From assembly GCF_017745275.1 (NCBI RefSeq), contig NZ_JAGHZS010000001.1:1289449-1353448 (forward strand): a stretch of DNA of 64,000 nt, written 5' to 3'. The stretch's first letter is position 1; each line of letters starts with the position of its first letter. The notes beneath the pieces are model-generated. The model was not told where the DNA came from. It worked only from the letters and a program-made list of their open reading frames with translations, and searched no databases. This DNA is from Chitinophaga sp. GTDB taxonomy: Bacteria > Bacteroidota > Bacteroidia > Chitinophagales > Chitinophagaceae. Of this stretch, positions 26,628 through 36,170 are shown one piece after another. The position numbers were made by a program, and so were the translations under genes.

Positions 26628-27932
26628 TTATTTTAATCCATACTTCTTTTCATATTTCTCATACAACTGCTTCTGCTTATTATCCAGGTTAATTTCCCTC
26701 CCCTGGATAAATGCTTTGTTGATAACACTGGACTTCATATCCATGATATCACCCGCACTAATAGCAATATTAGCATCTTTGCCTGCTTCCAGGGAGCCGG
26801 TGGTTTTGTCGATGCCTAATATTTTAGCAGCATTCAACGTCACCGCAGTAAGTGCTTCTTCTTTGCTAAGACCGTAAGTGGCCGTAGTTCCTGCTTCATA
26901 GCCCAGGTTACGCTGCTGCCAGAAACCGTCGTTGCTCAGGCAAAACAGTACGCCGGCTTTCTGCAGTTGGGCAGCAGTTTTGTAAGGTTGATCCACATCA
27001 TCATCCTGCATAACAGGCAGGCTATGCGGTTGCGTTAATATCACCGGCACATTATTTTGCTTCAGGATATCAGCAATGAGCCAGGCATCACTACCTCCTA
27101 CAATGGCGATATCCAGGTTAAATTCTTTTGCAAAATCAATGGCGATCAGCATTTCCTTTACCAGGTCGCAGTGAATAAACAGCTTTTGCTCCCGGGTAAA
27201 CAGTTTGCGCATGGCCTCAAATTTCAGGTTCGTGGCCGCATGTTTTGACTCCTGCTGATAGGCATGTGCCTCGCGGAAGAACGTTCTCACCTGTTCTACC
27301 TGGTCCATGGCTACCTTCAACCGGTCTGTGGAAGAAGCGCCACCACGGCCGCTACTGGCCACGGGCAACAGGCTGGGCATATAAAAATGCAGCGCATTAT
27401 CGGTTTTATACGCCGCATCTTCCCAGTTCCAGGCGTCCAGTTGTACTACGGATGAGGTACCGCTGATCAATCCACCTTCCGGCGTTACCTGTGCCAACAA
27501 TATACCATTGGAACGCAGTGTGTTGATCACTTTTGAATCGGCATTATAAGCAATGATGGAGCGTACTGACGGATTCACTTCACCTACTTCCCGTGCATCA
27601 ATCGTGGCGCGGACGCTTTCAAATTCCACCAGCCCCAGTTTGGATTCCGGTGCAATAATACCAGGATATACATGCTGCCCTTTCAGATCCAGGATAGTAG
27701 CGTCGCTACCGGCTGCAGGAACACTGTTTCCCACAGCTGTAATTTTCCCTTTGCTGAAGGCAATAGTGCCATTGTTAATCACTTCCCCATTGCCTACATG
27801 AATGGTGGCATTGGTAAGAAATACCGGCTTGTCCTGTGGCAGTGCCGGTGATATAGTTTCCTGTGCATAGGCGGTATGTACTCCTATGGCCAGGCCTAAT
27901 AAAATCAAATGTCGTTTCATCGCTGTTTGCAT
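26628..27932 (-). CDS. Exported amidohydrolase-like protein without metal motif
   Basis: 434 residues. Signal peptide ending HTAYA-Q (Met5 at 27920 is an equally likely start). The fold resembles imidazolonepropionase-like amidohydrolases: the beta-sandwich NATIHVGNGEVINNGTIAFSKG, the PGIIAPES turn (90-97) where active enzymes have PGxIDxHxH, and a C-terminal GLSKEEALTAVTLNAAKILG and GSLEAGKDAN. The metal-binding HxH is missing and the usual catalytic Asp is within LSNDGFW. It follows the 1015-residue relative by 21 bp, so the two form an operon. Confidence 0.75.
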   Translation of the reverse strand: MQTAMKRHLILLGLAIGVHTAYAQETISPALPQDKPVFLTNATIHVGNGEVINNGTIAFSKGKITAVGNSVPAAGSDATILDLKGQHVYPGIIAPESKLGLVEFESVRATIDAREVGEVNPSVRSIIAYNADSKVINTLRSNGILLAQVTPEGGLISGTSSVVQLDAWNWEDAAYKTDNALHFYMPSLLPVASSGRGGASSTDRLKVAMDQVEQVRTFFREAHAYQQESKHAATNLKFEAMRKLFTREQKLFIHCDLVKEMLIAIDFAKEFNLDIAIVGGSDAWLIADILKQNNVPVILTQPHSLPVMQDDDVDQPYKTAAQLQKAGVLFCLSNDGFWQQRNLGYEAGTTATYGLSKEEALTAVTLNAAKILGIDKTTGSLEAGKDANIAISAGDIMDMKSSVINKAFIQGREINLDNKQKQLYEKYEKKYGLK

Positions 27933-27953
27933 TTTGCGTGTAGCTTTTAATAA

Positions 27954-30900
27954 TTAATAGCCAATGGCTTGCTGGTGTCCTCCCTGTAAGTCTTCACAGT
28001 GGTACATTTCATCCGCCACAAAGGCAGCTTTTTGGGTAGGAGTACCTTTCTTCTTTTCCGACAACAGCAGTTGGGTAAGACGATTACGTTCTGCGGCGAT
28101 GCGTTTGCGTAACAGCAGATCATTGTCGCGGTCAAATTCCACGATACCATCTACAATGGTCTTTTCCGCTTTGGCGTAAATGCTTAGCGGATTATCGCTC
28201 CACAGTACTACGTCGGCATCTTTTCCTACTTTGATACTGCCCATGCGGTTATCCACGTGCAGCAGTTTAGCGGGATTAATGGTCACCATTTTCAGGGCTT
28301 CTTCCTCGCTCACGCCGCCGTAGCGGATGGTTTTAGCGGCTTCCTGGTTCAGGCGGCGGGCCATCTCGGCATCATCAGAGTTGATGGCGGTGACTACACC
28401 TACCTTGTGCATAATGGCGGCGTTGTAGGGAATGGCATCCTGTACTTCCATTTTATAGGCCCACCAGTCGGCGAAGGTACCTGCGCCGGCGCCATGGGCT
28501 TTCATTTTATCGGCTACCTTATATCCTTCAAGGATGTGGGTGAAGGTATTCACGCGGAAGTGAAAACTATCTGCCACATGCATGAGCATATTGATTTCAC
28601 TCTGTACATACGAGTGACAGGTAATGAAGCGTTGCTGGTGTAAAATCTCTACCAGTGCGTCCAGTTCAAGATCGCGGCGCTTGCCGGGTCCTTGCTTTTC
28701 ATAGTCACGGGCACGGGTAAACGCATCTGTATAAATCTGCTCTACGCCCATCCTGGTTTGTGGGAAACGTACCGTATTACGCTCGCCCCAGTTGGATTGC
28801 TTCACGTTTTCGCCGAGGGCAAATTTGATGAAAGGATCCCAGTTAGCAACTTTCAGGTCTTCTGCATTCTGGCCCCTGCGCAGTTTGATCAATTGCGACT
28901 GGCCACCAATAGCATTGGCGCTGCCATGTAATAAATGGGAAGCAGTGACACCACCGCTAAGTTGACGATAGATATTTACGTCATCAGGATTCAATACGTC
29001 GGCAATCCGTACTTCGGCGGTAACAGATTGCGATGATTCATTGACGCCCTTGCTGATAGCGATATGCGAGTGTTCGTCGATAATGCCGGCAGACAAGTGT
29101 TTGCCGGTACCATCAATTACGCGGGCATTGCCGGCGGAGAGGTTTTTTCCGATCTGTGCAATTTTACCATTGCGTAATAACACATCCGTATTTTCAAGTT
29201 TGCCTTCTTTTTCGTTGGTCCAAACGGTTGCATTTTTGATGAGCAGGTCTTCCTGTTTAGGCAGTTTCTCCCAGCCATAGCCATTAAATGGATATAAGAG
29301 TGCTCCCATCACTGGCGCAGGTTCTTTCTTAATAGGTTCTGCTTTTTCTGTGGTATTACTCACAAACACAGCCGACCATTTAACGAGGTTACCGCTGGTA
29401 TCAGCGCCCGTACCGGCCCAGCTGTTGCCGCTGATGATACCGCTGAGTCGAATGCTGCTTTTGCTGTTTTTGGCCAGTGGTAAAGATATTGACACCAGTT
29501 TACCGTTTACGTCGATACGTCCGGGCAGGGTATCTTTTTGCAGCACAGACAACAGCGGAGCGCTGGCAGTACCTCTTACCTCTACGCTATAACTGTTTCC
29601 TGGCGTGAGTGTAACGGTATAAATACCGCGGATATCATTCCAACCATCGCTTTTGATAATGTAGCGGTTGCCTTGTATCCAGTTTTGATACAGGACAGTT
29701 TTATCGCTGAAGATAGGACCGGAGGCAATGAGGAAGTTAGCGAGTTTACCGGCTTCCAGGCTACCAACTTTGTCGTATGCTTTCAATATGGTAGCCGGTG
29801 TTTTGGTTAATGCTTCGAGGGCTTTTTGTTCGCTGAGGCCATAGGCAATTGCTCTGCGGACATTAGCCATAAACTGTTTCACATCTTTCAAATCAGCAGC
29901 TGTTAAACAGAAAGGGATATTTGCTTTTTCGAAAGCGCCGGCTTCAGCGGGAGCCATTTCCCAGTGTTTCATGTCTGCCAGTGATACAAAGCGGGCATCG
30001 GCAGGATCTTCCATGTCGATAGCACCGGGGAAGTTCAGCGGCAAAATAAACGTGGCTTTGGTGGCGGCCATTTCAGGGATACGCTGGTATTCGTTGCCAC
30101 CGGCTTTGATAATATATTGTACACCAAATTCATCTCCTATTTTATCGGCGCGGAGTACGTCCCATTTATCTGCCGCTTCAAATACCTGTGGCAGTTGCTG
30201 ATTGGCGTTCCAGGCCTGCAGGCTGAGGTTTACGCCTTCTTTTGCCGGTTGTGATTTATACCACTGGGCATCCAGGTAAGTTTGCCGTAGCAGGGCAATA
30301 CAGCCCATCAGGGAATTAGGATAATTTTGGGTGGAAGTACCTTTATCGAAAGAATAAACGGCAGCCGCTTTTTCGCGGAGGATCGCTTTATTCTCTTTCA
30401 CGGTAGCCAACGTTACCAGGGCCGCCGTACCACGGGCGATGCCATCCGGTTGCTGGGTGAGCACCGTTCCAAAACCGGCTTCCCGTAATGGCGCTGCTTT
30501 ATTATCATCTCCCGTAAACAAATCCACTGCATTTACCTCACTCCGGATAGCCTGGTTCCAGCCATATGCCCCTTTGGTGTTAGACAGAAACTGGGGCGGA
30601 GCATTCCAGGAAGAACCGCCTCTTTTGGCTTCGGACAGCCCGTAGCTGCTAAAAATATCCACAAAGGAAGGATAGATATATTTCCCTTTACAATCCAGTA
30701 CTACCGCATCTTTGGGAATAACGGCCCCGGGATCCGCGGCAATAATTTTTCCATCACGGATAACGAGGGTGGCATTTTGCAGGGTGGTTTGCGCATCTTT
30801 TACAATGGTAGCATGTGTGAATGCGAAACATCCTTCGCGGGGATCTGCAATGCCGTTTACAGGAAAAGTTTCCTGCGCGCTGGCGTAAGTGCCGCACCCC

Positions 30901-31001
30901 AGCAGGGCCAGCAAAACCACCTGGCTGCGATACCGGTTCAGGGCATGGGTAAGACATCGGGATAGCAAGGCCATCGCGGGTTTCTCAAAAGCTCTTTTCA
31001 T
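27954..31001 (-). CDS. Exported tandem amidohydrolase: degenerate N-half, intact C-half
   Basis: 1015 residues. Signal peptide ends at about residue 42 (TYASA-Q; the long N-region leaves the start uncertain). Two amidohydrolase modules follow. The first (about 50-480) has YPSFVDIFSSYG (about 109) in place of the HxH motif, though it keeps GLSEQKALEALTKTPA. The second (about 580-1000) has the intact SAGIIDEHSHIAIS (HSH about 643-645), further His in ITCHSYVQ and TFTHILEG, and the late Asp in AINSDDAEM. So only the second module looks catalytic. Natural substrates are unknown; periplasmic dipeptidase or cyclic-amide hydrolase activity is a guess. Confidence 0.8.
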   Translation of the reverse strand: MKRAFEKPAMALLSRCLTHALNRYRSQVVLLALLGCGTYASAQETFPVNGIADPREGCFAFTHATIVKDAQTTLQNATLVIRDGKIIAADPGAVIPKDAVVLDCKGKYIYPSFVDIFSSYGLSEAKRGGSSWNAPPQFLSNTKGAYGWNQAIRSEVNAVDLFTGDDNKAAPLREAGFGTVLTQQPDGIARGTAALVTLATVKENKAILREKAAAVYSFDKGTSTQNYPNSLMGCIALLRQTYLDAQWYKSQPAKEGVNLSLQAWNANQQLPQVFEAADKWDVLRADKIGDEFGVQYIIKAGGNEYQRIPEMAATKATFILPLNFPGAIDMEDPADARFVSLADMKHWEMAPAEAGAFEKANIPFCLTAADLKDVKQFMANVRRAIAYGLSEQKALEALTKTPATILKAYDKVGSLEAGKLANFLIASGPIFSDKTVLYQNWIQGNRYIIKSDGWNDIRGIYTVTLTPGNSYSVEVRGTASAPLLSVLQKDTLPGRIDVNGKLVSISLPLAKNSKSSIRLSGIISGNSWAGTGADTSGNLVKWSAVFVSNTTEKAEPIKKEPAPVMGALLYPFNGYGWEKLPKQEDLLIKNATVWTNEKEGKLENTDVLLRNGKIAQIGKNLSAGNARVIDGTGKHLSAGIIDEHSHIAISKGVNESSQSVTAEVRIADVLNPDDVNIYRQLSGGVTASHLLHGSANAIGGQSQLIKLRRGQNAEDLKVANWDPFIKFALGENVKQSNWGERNTVRFPQTRMGVEQIYTDAFTRARDYEKQGPGKRRDLELDALVEILHQQRFITCHSYVQSEINMLMHVADSFHFRVNTFTHILEGYKVADKMKAHGAGAGTFADWWAYKMEVQDAIPYNAAIMHKVGVVTAINSDDAEMARRLNQEAAKTIRYGGVSEEEALKMVTINPAKLLHVDNRMGSIKVGKDADVVLWSDNPLSIYAKAEKTIVDGIVEFDRDNDLLLRKRIAAERNRLTQLLLSEKKKGTPTQKAAFVADEMYHCEDLQGGHQQAIGY

Positions 31002-31195
31002 GTAAATCTTTAATTTTTCGGTACAGATTTAGTTGATCCGCTAAATGTAATAAATCATTAAGGCGGACGTTAACAAAACACGATATTTTTTATGAGTGGT
31101 AGCCGGTTCTAAAATTTTGGATTCACACGAAAAAGGGATAATTTGACAATGGATTAGATCCTAAGTTTGTTTTAAATCGATAATACTTGCTGATT

Positions 31196-31639
31196 ATGCA
31201 ATTTTTTTCCATCTATACACAGTTACTGCGCATCTGTTTACTGGCAGTGATAACTACCACCGCTTTTGCGCAAACAAAGGACACTACTGATATAAAAGGC
31301 CGCTGGAGTGTGGAAGGAAGGGCCGATAAAATCACTGATAAAATTTCCCATAAAATTGGCCTGAACAAAGAGCAGGCGAAAAAAACGTATGTGATCAATG
31401 AAGACATTGTGCGCCGCAGAGATGCGGTAAAAAGTAATCCTTCCCTCACGCAAAAAGAGCGGATGACGCAGTTTAAAGCATTGGATTCCGAACGTAGCCA
31501 GCGCTTTAAAACCGTGTTCACAGCTACTCAGTATAAGAAGTGGAACGACTGGGAGATGAATAAAAAAGAGCATCTTGAACAGAAAATGGAAAAGAAGCGG
31601 CTGAAAAAACAAACGAGAAATGCCACCCAGCAACAATAA
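31196..31639 (+). CDS. Small exported protein, unknown function
   Basis: 147 residues from the ATG at 31196 (a TTG at 31187 is rejected). Signal peptide MQFFSIYTQLLRICLLAVITTTAFA-Q. The mature part is highly charged and helical: KITDKISHKIGLNKEQAKKTYVI, FKALDSERSQRF, KWNDWEMNKKEHLEQKMEKK. Helical, Arg/Lys-rich, with no Cys: reminiscent of Spy/CpxP-like periplasmic proteins or of repeat-less DUF proteins, but the LTxxQ motif is not clear. A strong terminator follows. Confidence 0.65.
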   Translation: MQFFSIYTQLLRICLLAVITTTAFAQTKDTTDIKGRWSVEGRADKITDKISHKIGLNKEQAKKTYVINEDIVRRRDAVKSNPSLTQKERMTQFKALDSERSQRFKTVFTATQYKKWNDWEMNKKEHLEQKMEKKRLKKQTRNATQQQ

Positions 31640-31658
31640 ATAACTTATTTTTAAATGG

Positions 31659-31687
31659 AAAAGCAGTGAGTCTTCTCACTGCTTTTT
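31659..31687 (+). terminator. Terminator of the 31196 gene
   Basis: Perfect stem AAAAGCAGTGAG / CTCACTGCTTTT around TCTT, followed by more T. The longer reading frame of the next gene would translate this hairpin, which supports the internal ATG at 31702. Confidence 0.85.
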
Positions 31688-31701
31688 TATTTTTCAGGCA
31701 T

Positions 31702-33030
31702 ATGACGACTACCGATATCCGGAACATATTTTTACACGCTGTGGCAGCCGTACATCCGCAGGAGCTGATGCGGAAAAATGTGCAGGTGCTGCCGGCTGCC
31801 CGTATAATAAATATTTCGGGAGATGAATACAGGGTCCCTGAACATGCCCGTGTTTGGGTCCTGGGAGCGGGCAAAGCTGCTGCCGCGATGGCACAGGAAC
31901 TGGAACAACTGCTCCTTCCCCACTTTCCGCTACAGGGCTTGGTGATCACCAAATACGGACATGCGTTGCCGTTACAGCACCTAACCTTGCTGGAGGCCGG
32001 GCATCCCGTGCCTGATGAAAATAGTGTATCCGCTTCCGTTAAACTGCAGGCCATTGCGGCGCAGGTGCAACCGGAAGACCTGGTGATTTTTCTCCTGTCT
32101 GGCGGTGCTTCCGCGCTGCTGGCGGATGTTCCGGCTGGCAGTACCCTGCCGGAAGTACAACAGTTGTTTACCGTCCTGCTTAATAGTGGTGCAGACATCC
32201 GCGAAATGAATGTGGTCCGTAAACATTTGTCGGCCATCAAAGGCGGGCAACTGGCCAAAAACATATATCCGGCTACGTTATGCACCCTTATCCTGAGCGA
32301 CGTAGTGGGTGATGACCTCAGTGTGATAGGCTCCGGCCCTACTGTGCCCGACCCGTCTACCTTTGCAGATACTTTACAGCTACTGCAACAGTATCATTTA
32401 CCGGGCAAGATAGCGCCGGCATTATGGCAACATATTGAAAACGGGGTAGCCGGAAAAGTACCTGAAACCCCCAAACCCGGAGATCATCACTTCAAACATA
32501 CCCATAACTACCTGGTGGGCACGAACCATATTGCGCTGGAAGCCGCTGCCTCAAAGGCTGGAGAACTGGGGTATTACCCGGTGCTGTTATCTGATACTAT
32601 TACGGGAGATGTGCATGCCGTGGCGGAGCAACTGGTACAAACTGCACTCAATTACCACGGACCACTTCCTGCCTGTTTATTAGCAGGTGGAGAAACAACT
32701 GTAACAATTACTGGAAACGGCCTTGGTGGCCGCAATCAGCAGTTAGCACTGGCTGCCGGTATTGCGTTGGCGGAGCATCCGCATATCACTTTTTTAAGCG
32801 GAGGTACTGATGGCAGCGATGGTCCCACAGATGCAGCCGGCGCTATCGTAGATGCCTCTACGATGAAAAATGCCCGAAACAGGCAACTGGATGCAAATAG
32901 TTTTTTACGCAACAACGATGCGTTGCATTTCTTCTCAAAAGCAGGCGGGCTACTGGTTACAGGTCCTACCCAAACGAATGTCATGGACCTCATGATCCTC
33001 CTTATCACCGCAGATACTCCTGAAATTTAA
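31702..33030 (+). CDS. Glycerate 2-kinase, MOFRL/GckA type
   Basis: Phosphorylates glycerate (probably to 2-phosphoglycerate), linking glyoxylate, hydroxypyruvate or glucarate breakdown to glycolysis. 442 residues with VWVLGAGKAAAAMA (50s), LLSGGASALL, EMNVVRKHLSAIKGGQLA, LSDVVGDDLSVIGSGPT, and the MOFRL C-terminal domain GGRNQQLALAAGIAL and SGGTDGSDGPTDAAGA. The ATG at 31702 is chosen over a frame that crosses the upstream terminator. The neighbouring uxuA suggests a role in sugar-acid catabolism. Confidence 0.9.
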   Translation: MTTTDIRNIFLHAVAAVHPQELMRKNVQVLPAARIINISGDEYRVPEHARVWVLGAGKAAAAMAQELEQLLLPHFPLQGLVITKYGHALPLQHLTLLEAGHPVPDENSVSASVKLQAIAAQVQPEDLVIFLLSGGASALLADVPAGSTLPEVQQLFTVLLNSGADIREMNVVRKHLSAIKGGQLAKNIYPATLCTLILSDVVGDDLSVIGSGPTVPDPSTFADTLQLLQQYHLPGKIAPALWQHIENGVAGKVPETPKPGDHHFKHTHNYLVGTNHIALEAAASKAGELGYYPVLLSDTITGDVHAVAEQLVQTALNYHGPLPACLLAGGETTVTITGNGLGGRNQQLALAAGIALAEHPHITFLSGGTDGSDGPTDAAGAIVDASTMKNARNRQLDANSFLRNNDALHFFSKAGGLLVTGPTQTNVMDLMILLITADTPEI

Positions 33031-33038
33031 AATCAAAG

Positions 33039-33069
33039 TTTGTATCTATGTAGATAGATTATATTTTTG
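33039..33069 (+). promoter_or_regulatory. uxuA promoter (TTTG-N19-TATTTTTG)
   Basis: TTTG (33039-33042) and TATTTTTG (33062-33069) are exactly 19 nt apart. The -7 box overlaps a TTG at 33067 that would otherwise appear to start uxuA; the real ATG is at 33115. Confidence 0.7.
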
Positions 33070-33114
33070 GGGTTTGGAATTAGAAATTCTGTATTTACTA
33101 AACGTATTTGCATT

Positions 33115-34290
33115 ATGCTGAGAATGGAACAGACATGGCGATGGTACGGGCCCAATGATCCGGTTAGCTTGTCTGATATAAAACAGGCTGGCGCTACCGG
33201 CATCGTAACAGCATTGCACCATGTACCTAATGGCGCGGTATGGACGAGAGAAGAGATATTAAAGCGAAAGGCCATCATCGAAGCGGCAGGTCTTACCTGG
33301 TCAGTGGTAGAAAGTGCGCCGGTGCATGAAGATATTAAAACACAACGAGGGAATTTCAGAGAATATATCAACAACTACCAGCAAACCCTGCGTAACCTGG
33401 CAGCCTGCGATATTCGTACGGTGACGTACAACTTTATGCCGGTACTGGACTGGACCCGCACCGATCTTTCCTATACCGTGGAAGACGGCTCCAAAGCACT
33501 GCGCTTTGAAAAAGCCGCTTTCATTGCATTTGATTTGTTCATGCTGCAAAGACCAGATGCAGCTAAAGATTACAGCGACGAAGACATTGCCCGCGCGAAA
33601 GAACATTTCGACAGCATGAGTAATGAGGCACGCGCCCTGTTACAGAAAAATATTATTGCCGGCCTTCCCGGATCTGAAGAAAGCTTTACACTGCAACAGT
33701 TCCAGGAAGCCCTCGACAAATACAAAGGCATTGATGCCACCCAACTAAAACTACACCTGTTCTATTTCTTACAGCAAATAGCGCCGGTAGCAGATGAAGC
33801 GGGTGTAAAACTGGCCATTCATCCGGATGATCCTCCCTTCCCGATTTTTGGACTGCCACGTATTGTGAGCACCGAACAGGATGCCCGGGAACTGCTCATT
33901 GCCGCTCCTTATGCAGCCAACGGCCTTTGCTTCTGCACCGGCTCCTATGGCGTACGGGCCGACAACGACTTACCCGGTATGATAGAGCGCCTCGGCGATC
34001 ATATCCACTTTATCCACCTGCGCAGCACACAGCGGGATGCGTTGGGCAACTTCCACGAAGCCAACCACCTGGAAGGTGACGTAGATATGTTTGCCGTAGT
34101 AAAAAACATCCTCATCACCATGAAACGCCGCAACGTATCTATTCCAATGCGCCCGGATCATGGACACCAGATGCTGGATGACCTCCATAAAAAAACCAAT
34201 CCTGGCTACAGCGCCATTGGCCGTTTACGCGGCCTGGCAGAGCTTCGTGGCCTGGAAATGGGCATCGCGGGGGCTTTAGGCTCTGATTGA
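33115..34290 (+). CDS. uxuA: Mannonate dehydratase
   Basis: Dehydrates D-mannonate to 2-keto-3-deoxygluconate in glucuronate catabolism. The 391 residues begin [17 protein letters not shown] and show [38 protein letters not shown] (metal-binding His), [22 protein letters not shown] and MRPDHGHQM, all UxuA signatures. The start follows from the promoter at 33039. Adjacent to glycerate kinase and upstream of a polyuronate-type lyase gene; a uronate-use role fits. Confidence 0.94.
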   Translation: MLRMEQTWRWYGPNDPVSLSDIKQAGATGIVTALHHVPNGAVWTREEILKRKAIIEAAGLTWSVVESAPVHEDIKTQRGNFREYINNYQQTLRNLAACDIRTVTYNFMPVLDWTRTDLSYTVEDGSKALRFEKAAFIAFDLFMLQRPDAAKDYSDEDIARAKEHFDSMSNEARALLQKNIIAGLPGSEESFTLQQFQEALDKYKGIDATQLKLHLFYFLQQIAPVADEAGVKLAIHPDDPPFPIFGLPRIVSTEQDARELLIAAPYAANGLCFCTGSYGVRADNDLPGMIERLGDHIHFIHLRSTQRDALGNFHEANHLEGDVDMFAVVKNILITMKRRNVSIPMRPDHGHQMLDDLHKKTNPGYSAIGRLRGLAELRGLEMGIAGALGSD

Positions 34291-34578
34291 CTGACGTCTA
34301 CCAGTATCAGGTCTGCACAAAGAGTAAAGGTGGGGATAAGCAATACCATCGTCGGACTGAGATGCTACACCAGGTCAGAAAGCGTATTTGAACACATACC
34401 GTAATGGCTGATTACGCGTACAAATCACACTGACCCATTAAAATATTAAGGACCCACCTTGCTGGTGGGTCTTTCTTTTTATAACACGTTTTATAATCAC
34501 GAAAAATCAATGCTTTTTTGTAGCATTGCATCAGGATAACATTTTATCAACTGTACACTTTACCAAACCTACAATACG
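34291..34578 (+). other. Intergenic region with terminator and hairpin, no gene seen
   Basis: No convincing reading frame. It holds the strong terminator at 34449-34480, about 160 nt after the uxuA stop, so either uxuA has a long 3' UTR or a small RNA ends there. A small hairpin CAATGC/GCATTG occurs at about 34508-34528, upstream of the MarR gene. Confidence 0.4.
34449..34480 (+). terminator. Rho-independent terminator
   Basis: Stem GACCCACC (34451-34458) / GGTGGGTC (34464-34471) with a TTGCT loop and a CTTTCTTTTT tail. Confidence 0.85.
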
Positions 34579-35049
34579 ATGAACGCAACTATTGATGCGA
34601 GATATGAGGCATGCCTGGCCAAAAGACCAGATAGCCTTGCCCGACTGATCAACCTCTTCAAAAAAGATATCGACACGCGCATTACCAACAGAATTCAGCA
34701 ACGGGGCTACCAGAGTTTTAAACTGGGCGATATGTCGCTGCTCGTGCATATCGATCCACAAGGCACCATCAACAATGACCTCGCCAGAAAAGCACGTATC
34801 AGCAAACAAGCCATGAGTAAAGTGGTAAAAAACCTGGTGGCAGGAAACTATATCGGTACCCGTAAACATGATACAGACAACCGCGCCAGCATCATTTTCC
34901 TCACAGAAAAAGGAAAAGAATTTATGATCGACGTGTATGACGGGGTTGACGAAATACAGGCTTTATACGAAGAAATTATTGGCGTAGATGGCGTGGCGGA
35001 ATTGAAAACCATCCTGAAAAAATTAAATGCAGGCTTAAAAATAGACTAA
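34579..35049 (+). CDS. MarR family transcriptional regulator
   Basis: 156 residues. Winged-helix core: GDMSLLVHIDPQG, then DLARKARISKQAMSKVVKNLVAGNYI (recognition helix about 72-92), the wing RKHDTDNRASIIFLTEKG (Arg/Asp wing as in MarR), and a C-terminal dimer helix. Ligand and targets unknown. It converges with the FecR gene by 10 bp. It might regulate uxuA/glycerate kinase just upstream, but no matching palindromic site was found. Confidence 0.87.
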   Translation: MNATIDARYEACLAKRPDSLARLINLFKKDIDTRITNRIQQRGYQSFKLGDMSLLVHIDPQGTINNDLARKARISKQAMSKVVKNLVAGNYIGTRKHDTDNRASIIFLTEKGKEFMIDVYDGVDEIQALYEEIIGVDGVAELKTILKKLNAGLKID

Positions 35050-35059
35050 TCCTTTACCG

Positions 35060-36007
35060 CTATTTCATACTAACATAGTAACGGTTAGCGCTGTCTTTTA
35101 CGATCGGCACACGCAGCATTTTACGCAACATCTCCAGGATTTCATCTGCCGACCGGTGTTCGAAATCTGCCGTGAGCCGACGTTTATACAGGTTATCCGC
35201 AGACGGTGGCACCAGTATTTCCAGGCTGTAATAACTATTTACCGCCTCCAGCACCTCTTCTAAAGGAATATTGTGAAACTTCAGCAGCCCGGTCTTCCAC
35301 GCCAGTTGCGACAGACTTTTCACCGTTTTCTTTTGCAATGCGTGATGCAACTCCCGCTTTGCCTGCATGTTGGCCGTTAACTGCACTTTCTTGCCCTTAT
35401 CCGGTACCAGCGTTACCTTTCCCTTTACTACCAGTACCTGGAACGACGTGGCTGTTTTATGCACACCAAATACCGCGTTGGCGGTATATAAAACAGTGTG
35501 CTCATCCAATAGCATCCGGATACGTTCCGGCTGGTGAATTTCGAAATAGGCGTCACCGTTAAGTACCTGCAGCTCCGGCGTTATATCGAATTTTGCGGCA
35601 TAGGCCATAGTAGTTTCTCTCTTGGTAATAGCCCGGCTGCTCTTCGCCAACTGAAGGGTGTCAATCCCATTTGTGTGATTGACATATTGCAACATCCGGG
35701 ATGTCGGTTGCCACCAATAAAAAATAATGCCACCTGCACACAGTACCCCGGCAATAATAAGTGCTACCCATTTAAGCGGCCACCTACGACGCGGCGGCTC
35801 CTTTACAACAGGTACCATCCGCTCTACGTTAGCTACCGGCACAGGTGCCCCATCCTTTAACCACGCGGTTAACCGGCCTTCCACATAGGCTGCCTGTTCA
35901 GGTCCGGCCGCTGCCAACGCAGCCACCTGCTCCTGTAAAAACGGATCTTGCGGAGATTGTATATATCGTGATATCAGGTCACTGACATCGGACGGCGGTT
36001 GATACAT
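35060..36007 (-). CDS. FecR family anti-sigma / signal relay protein
   Basis: 315 residues. Cytoplasmic N-terminus (1-75), one transmembrane helix (about 76-98, WPLKWVALIIAGVLCAGGII), a periplasmic FecR domain (about 105-210, LNGDAYFEIH and VVKGKVTLVPDKGKK) and a C-terminal DUF4974/STN-like domain (about 235-315, HNIPLEEVLEAVNSYYSLEI). FecR proteins carry a signal from a TonB receptor to an ECF sigma factor. Here neither a SusC-like receptor nor a normal ECF gene is adjacent; the divergent neighbour is the sigma-like fusion at 36171. Confidence 0.9.
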   Translation of the reverse strand: MYQPPSDVSDLISRYIQSPQDPFLQEQVAALAAAGPEQAAYVEGRLTAWLKDGAPVPVANVERMVPVVKEPPRRRWPLKWVALIIAGVLCAGGIIFYWWQPTSRMLQYVNHTNGIDTLQLAKSSRAITKRETTMAYAAKFDITPELQVLNGDAYFEIHQPERIRMLLDEHTVLYTANAVFGVHKTATSFQVLVVKGKVTLVPDKGKKVQLTANMQAKRELHHALQKKTVKSLSQLAWKTGLLKFHNIPLEEVLEAVNSYYSLEILVPPSADNLYKRRLTADFEHRSADEILEMLRKMLRVPIVKDSANRYYVSMK

Positions 36008-36170
36008 GTTAAATGGATACTATCGCTATAGCTGGTACATCCGGCAAGATACTTAACTTCCTCACAAATTTCACCGCATAGGCACTGCATTTGTATACAG
36101 AATAAATAATTAGGTCACTTGCGCAAGGTTTAATATTTTAGTAAAGACGAACAAGGCAAAAACGATATGT

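Noticed and set aside
27954..31001. Imidazolonepropionase (hutI) or a named urease-type enzyme
   Set aside because: The signal peptide, tandem architecture and loss of metal ligands in one half do not fit a cytosolic histidine-catabolism enzyme, and no hut genes are adjacent.
31666..31701. Longer N-terminus of glycerate kinase
   Set aside because: Those codons are the stem-loop and U-tract of the upstream terminator; the ATG at 31702 is the credible start.
33067..33114. Longer N-terminus of mannonate dehydratase
   Set aside because: The TTG at 33067 overlaps the TATTTTTG promoter box; the downstream ATG at 33115 gives the family N-terminus.
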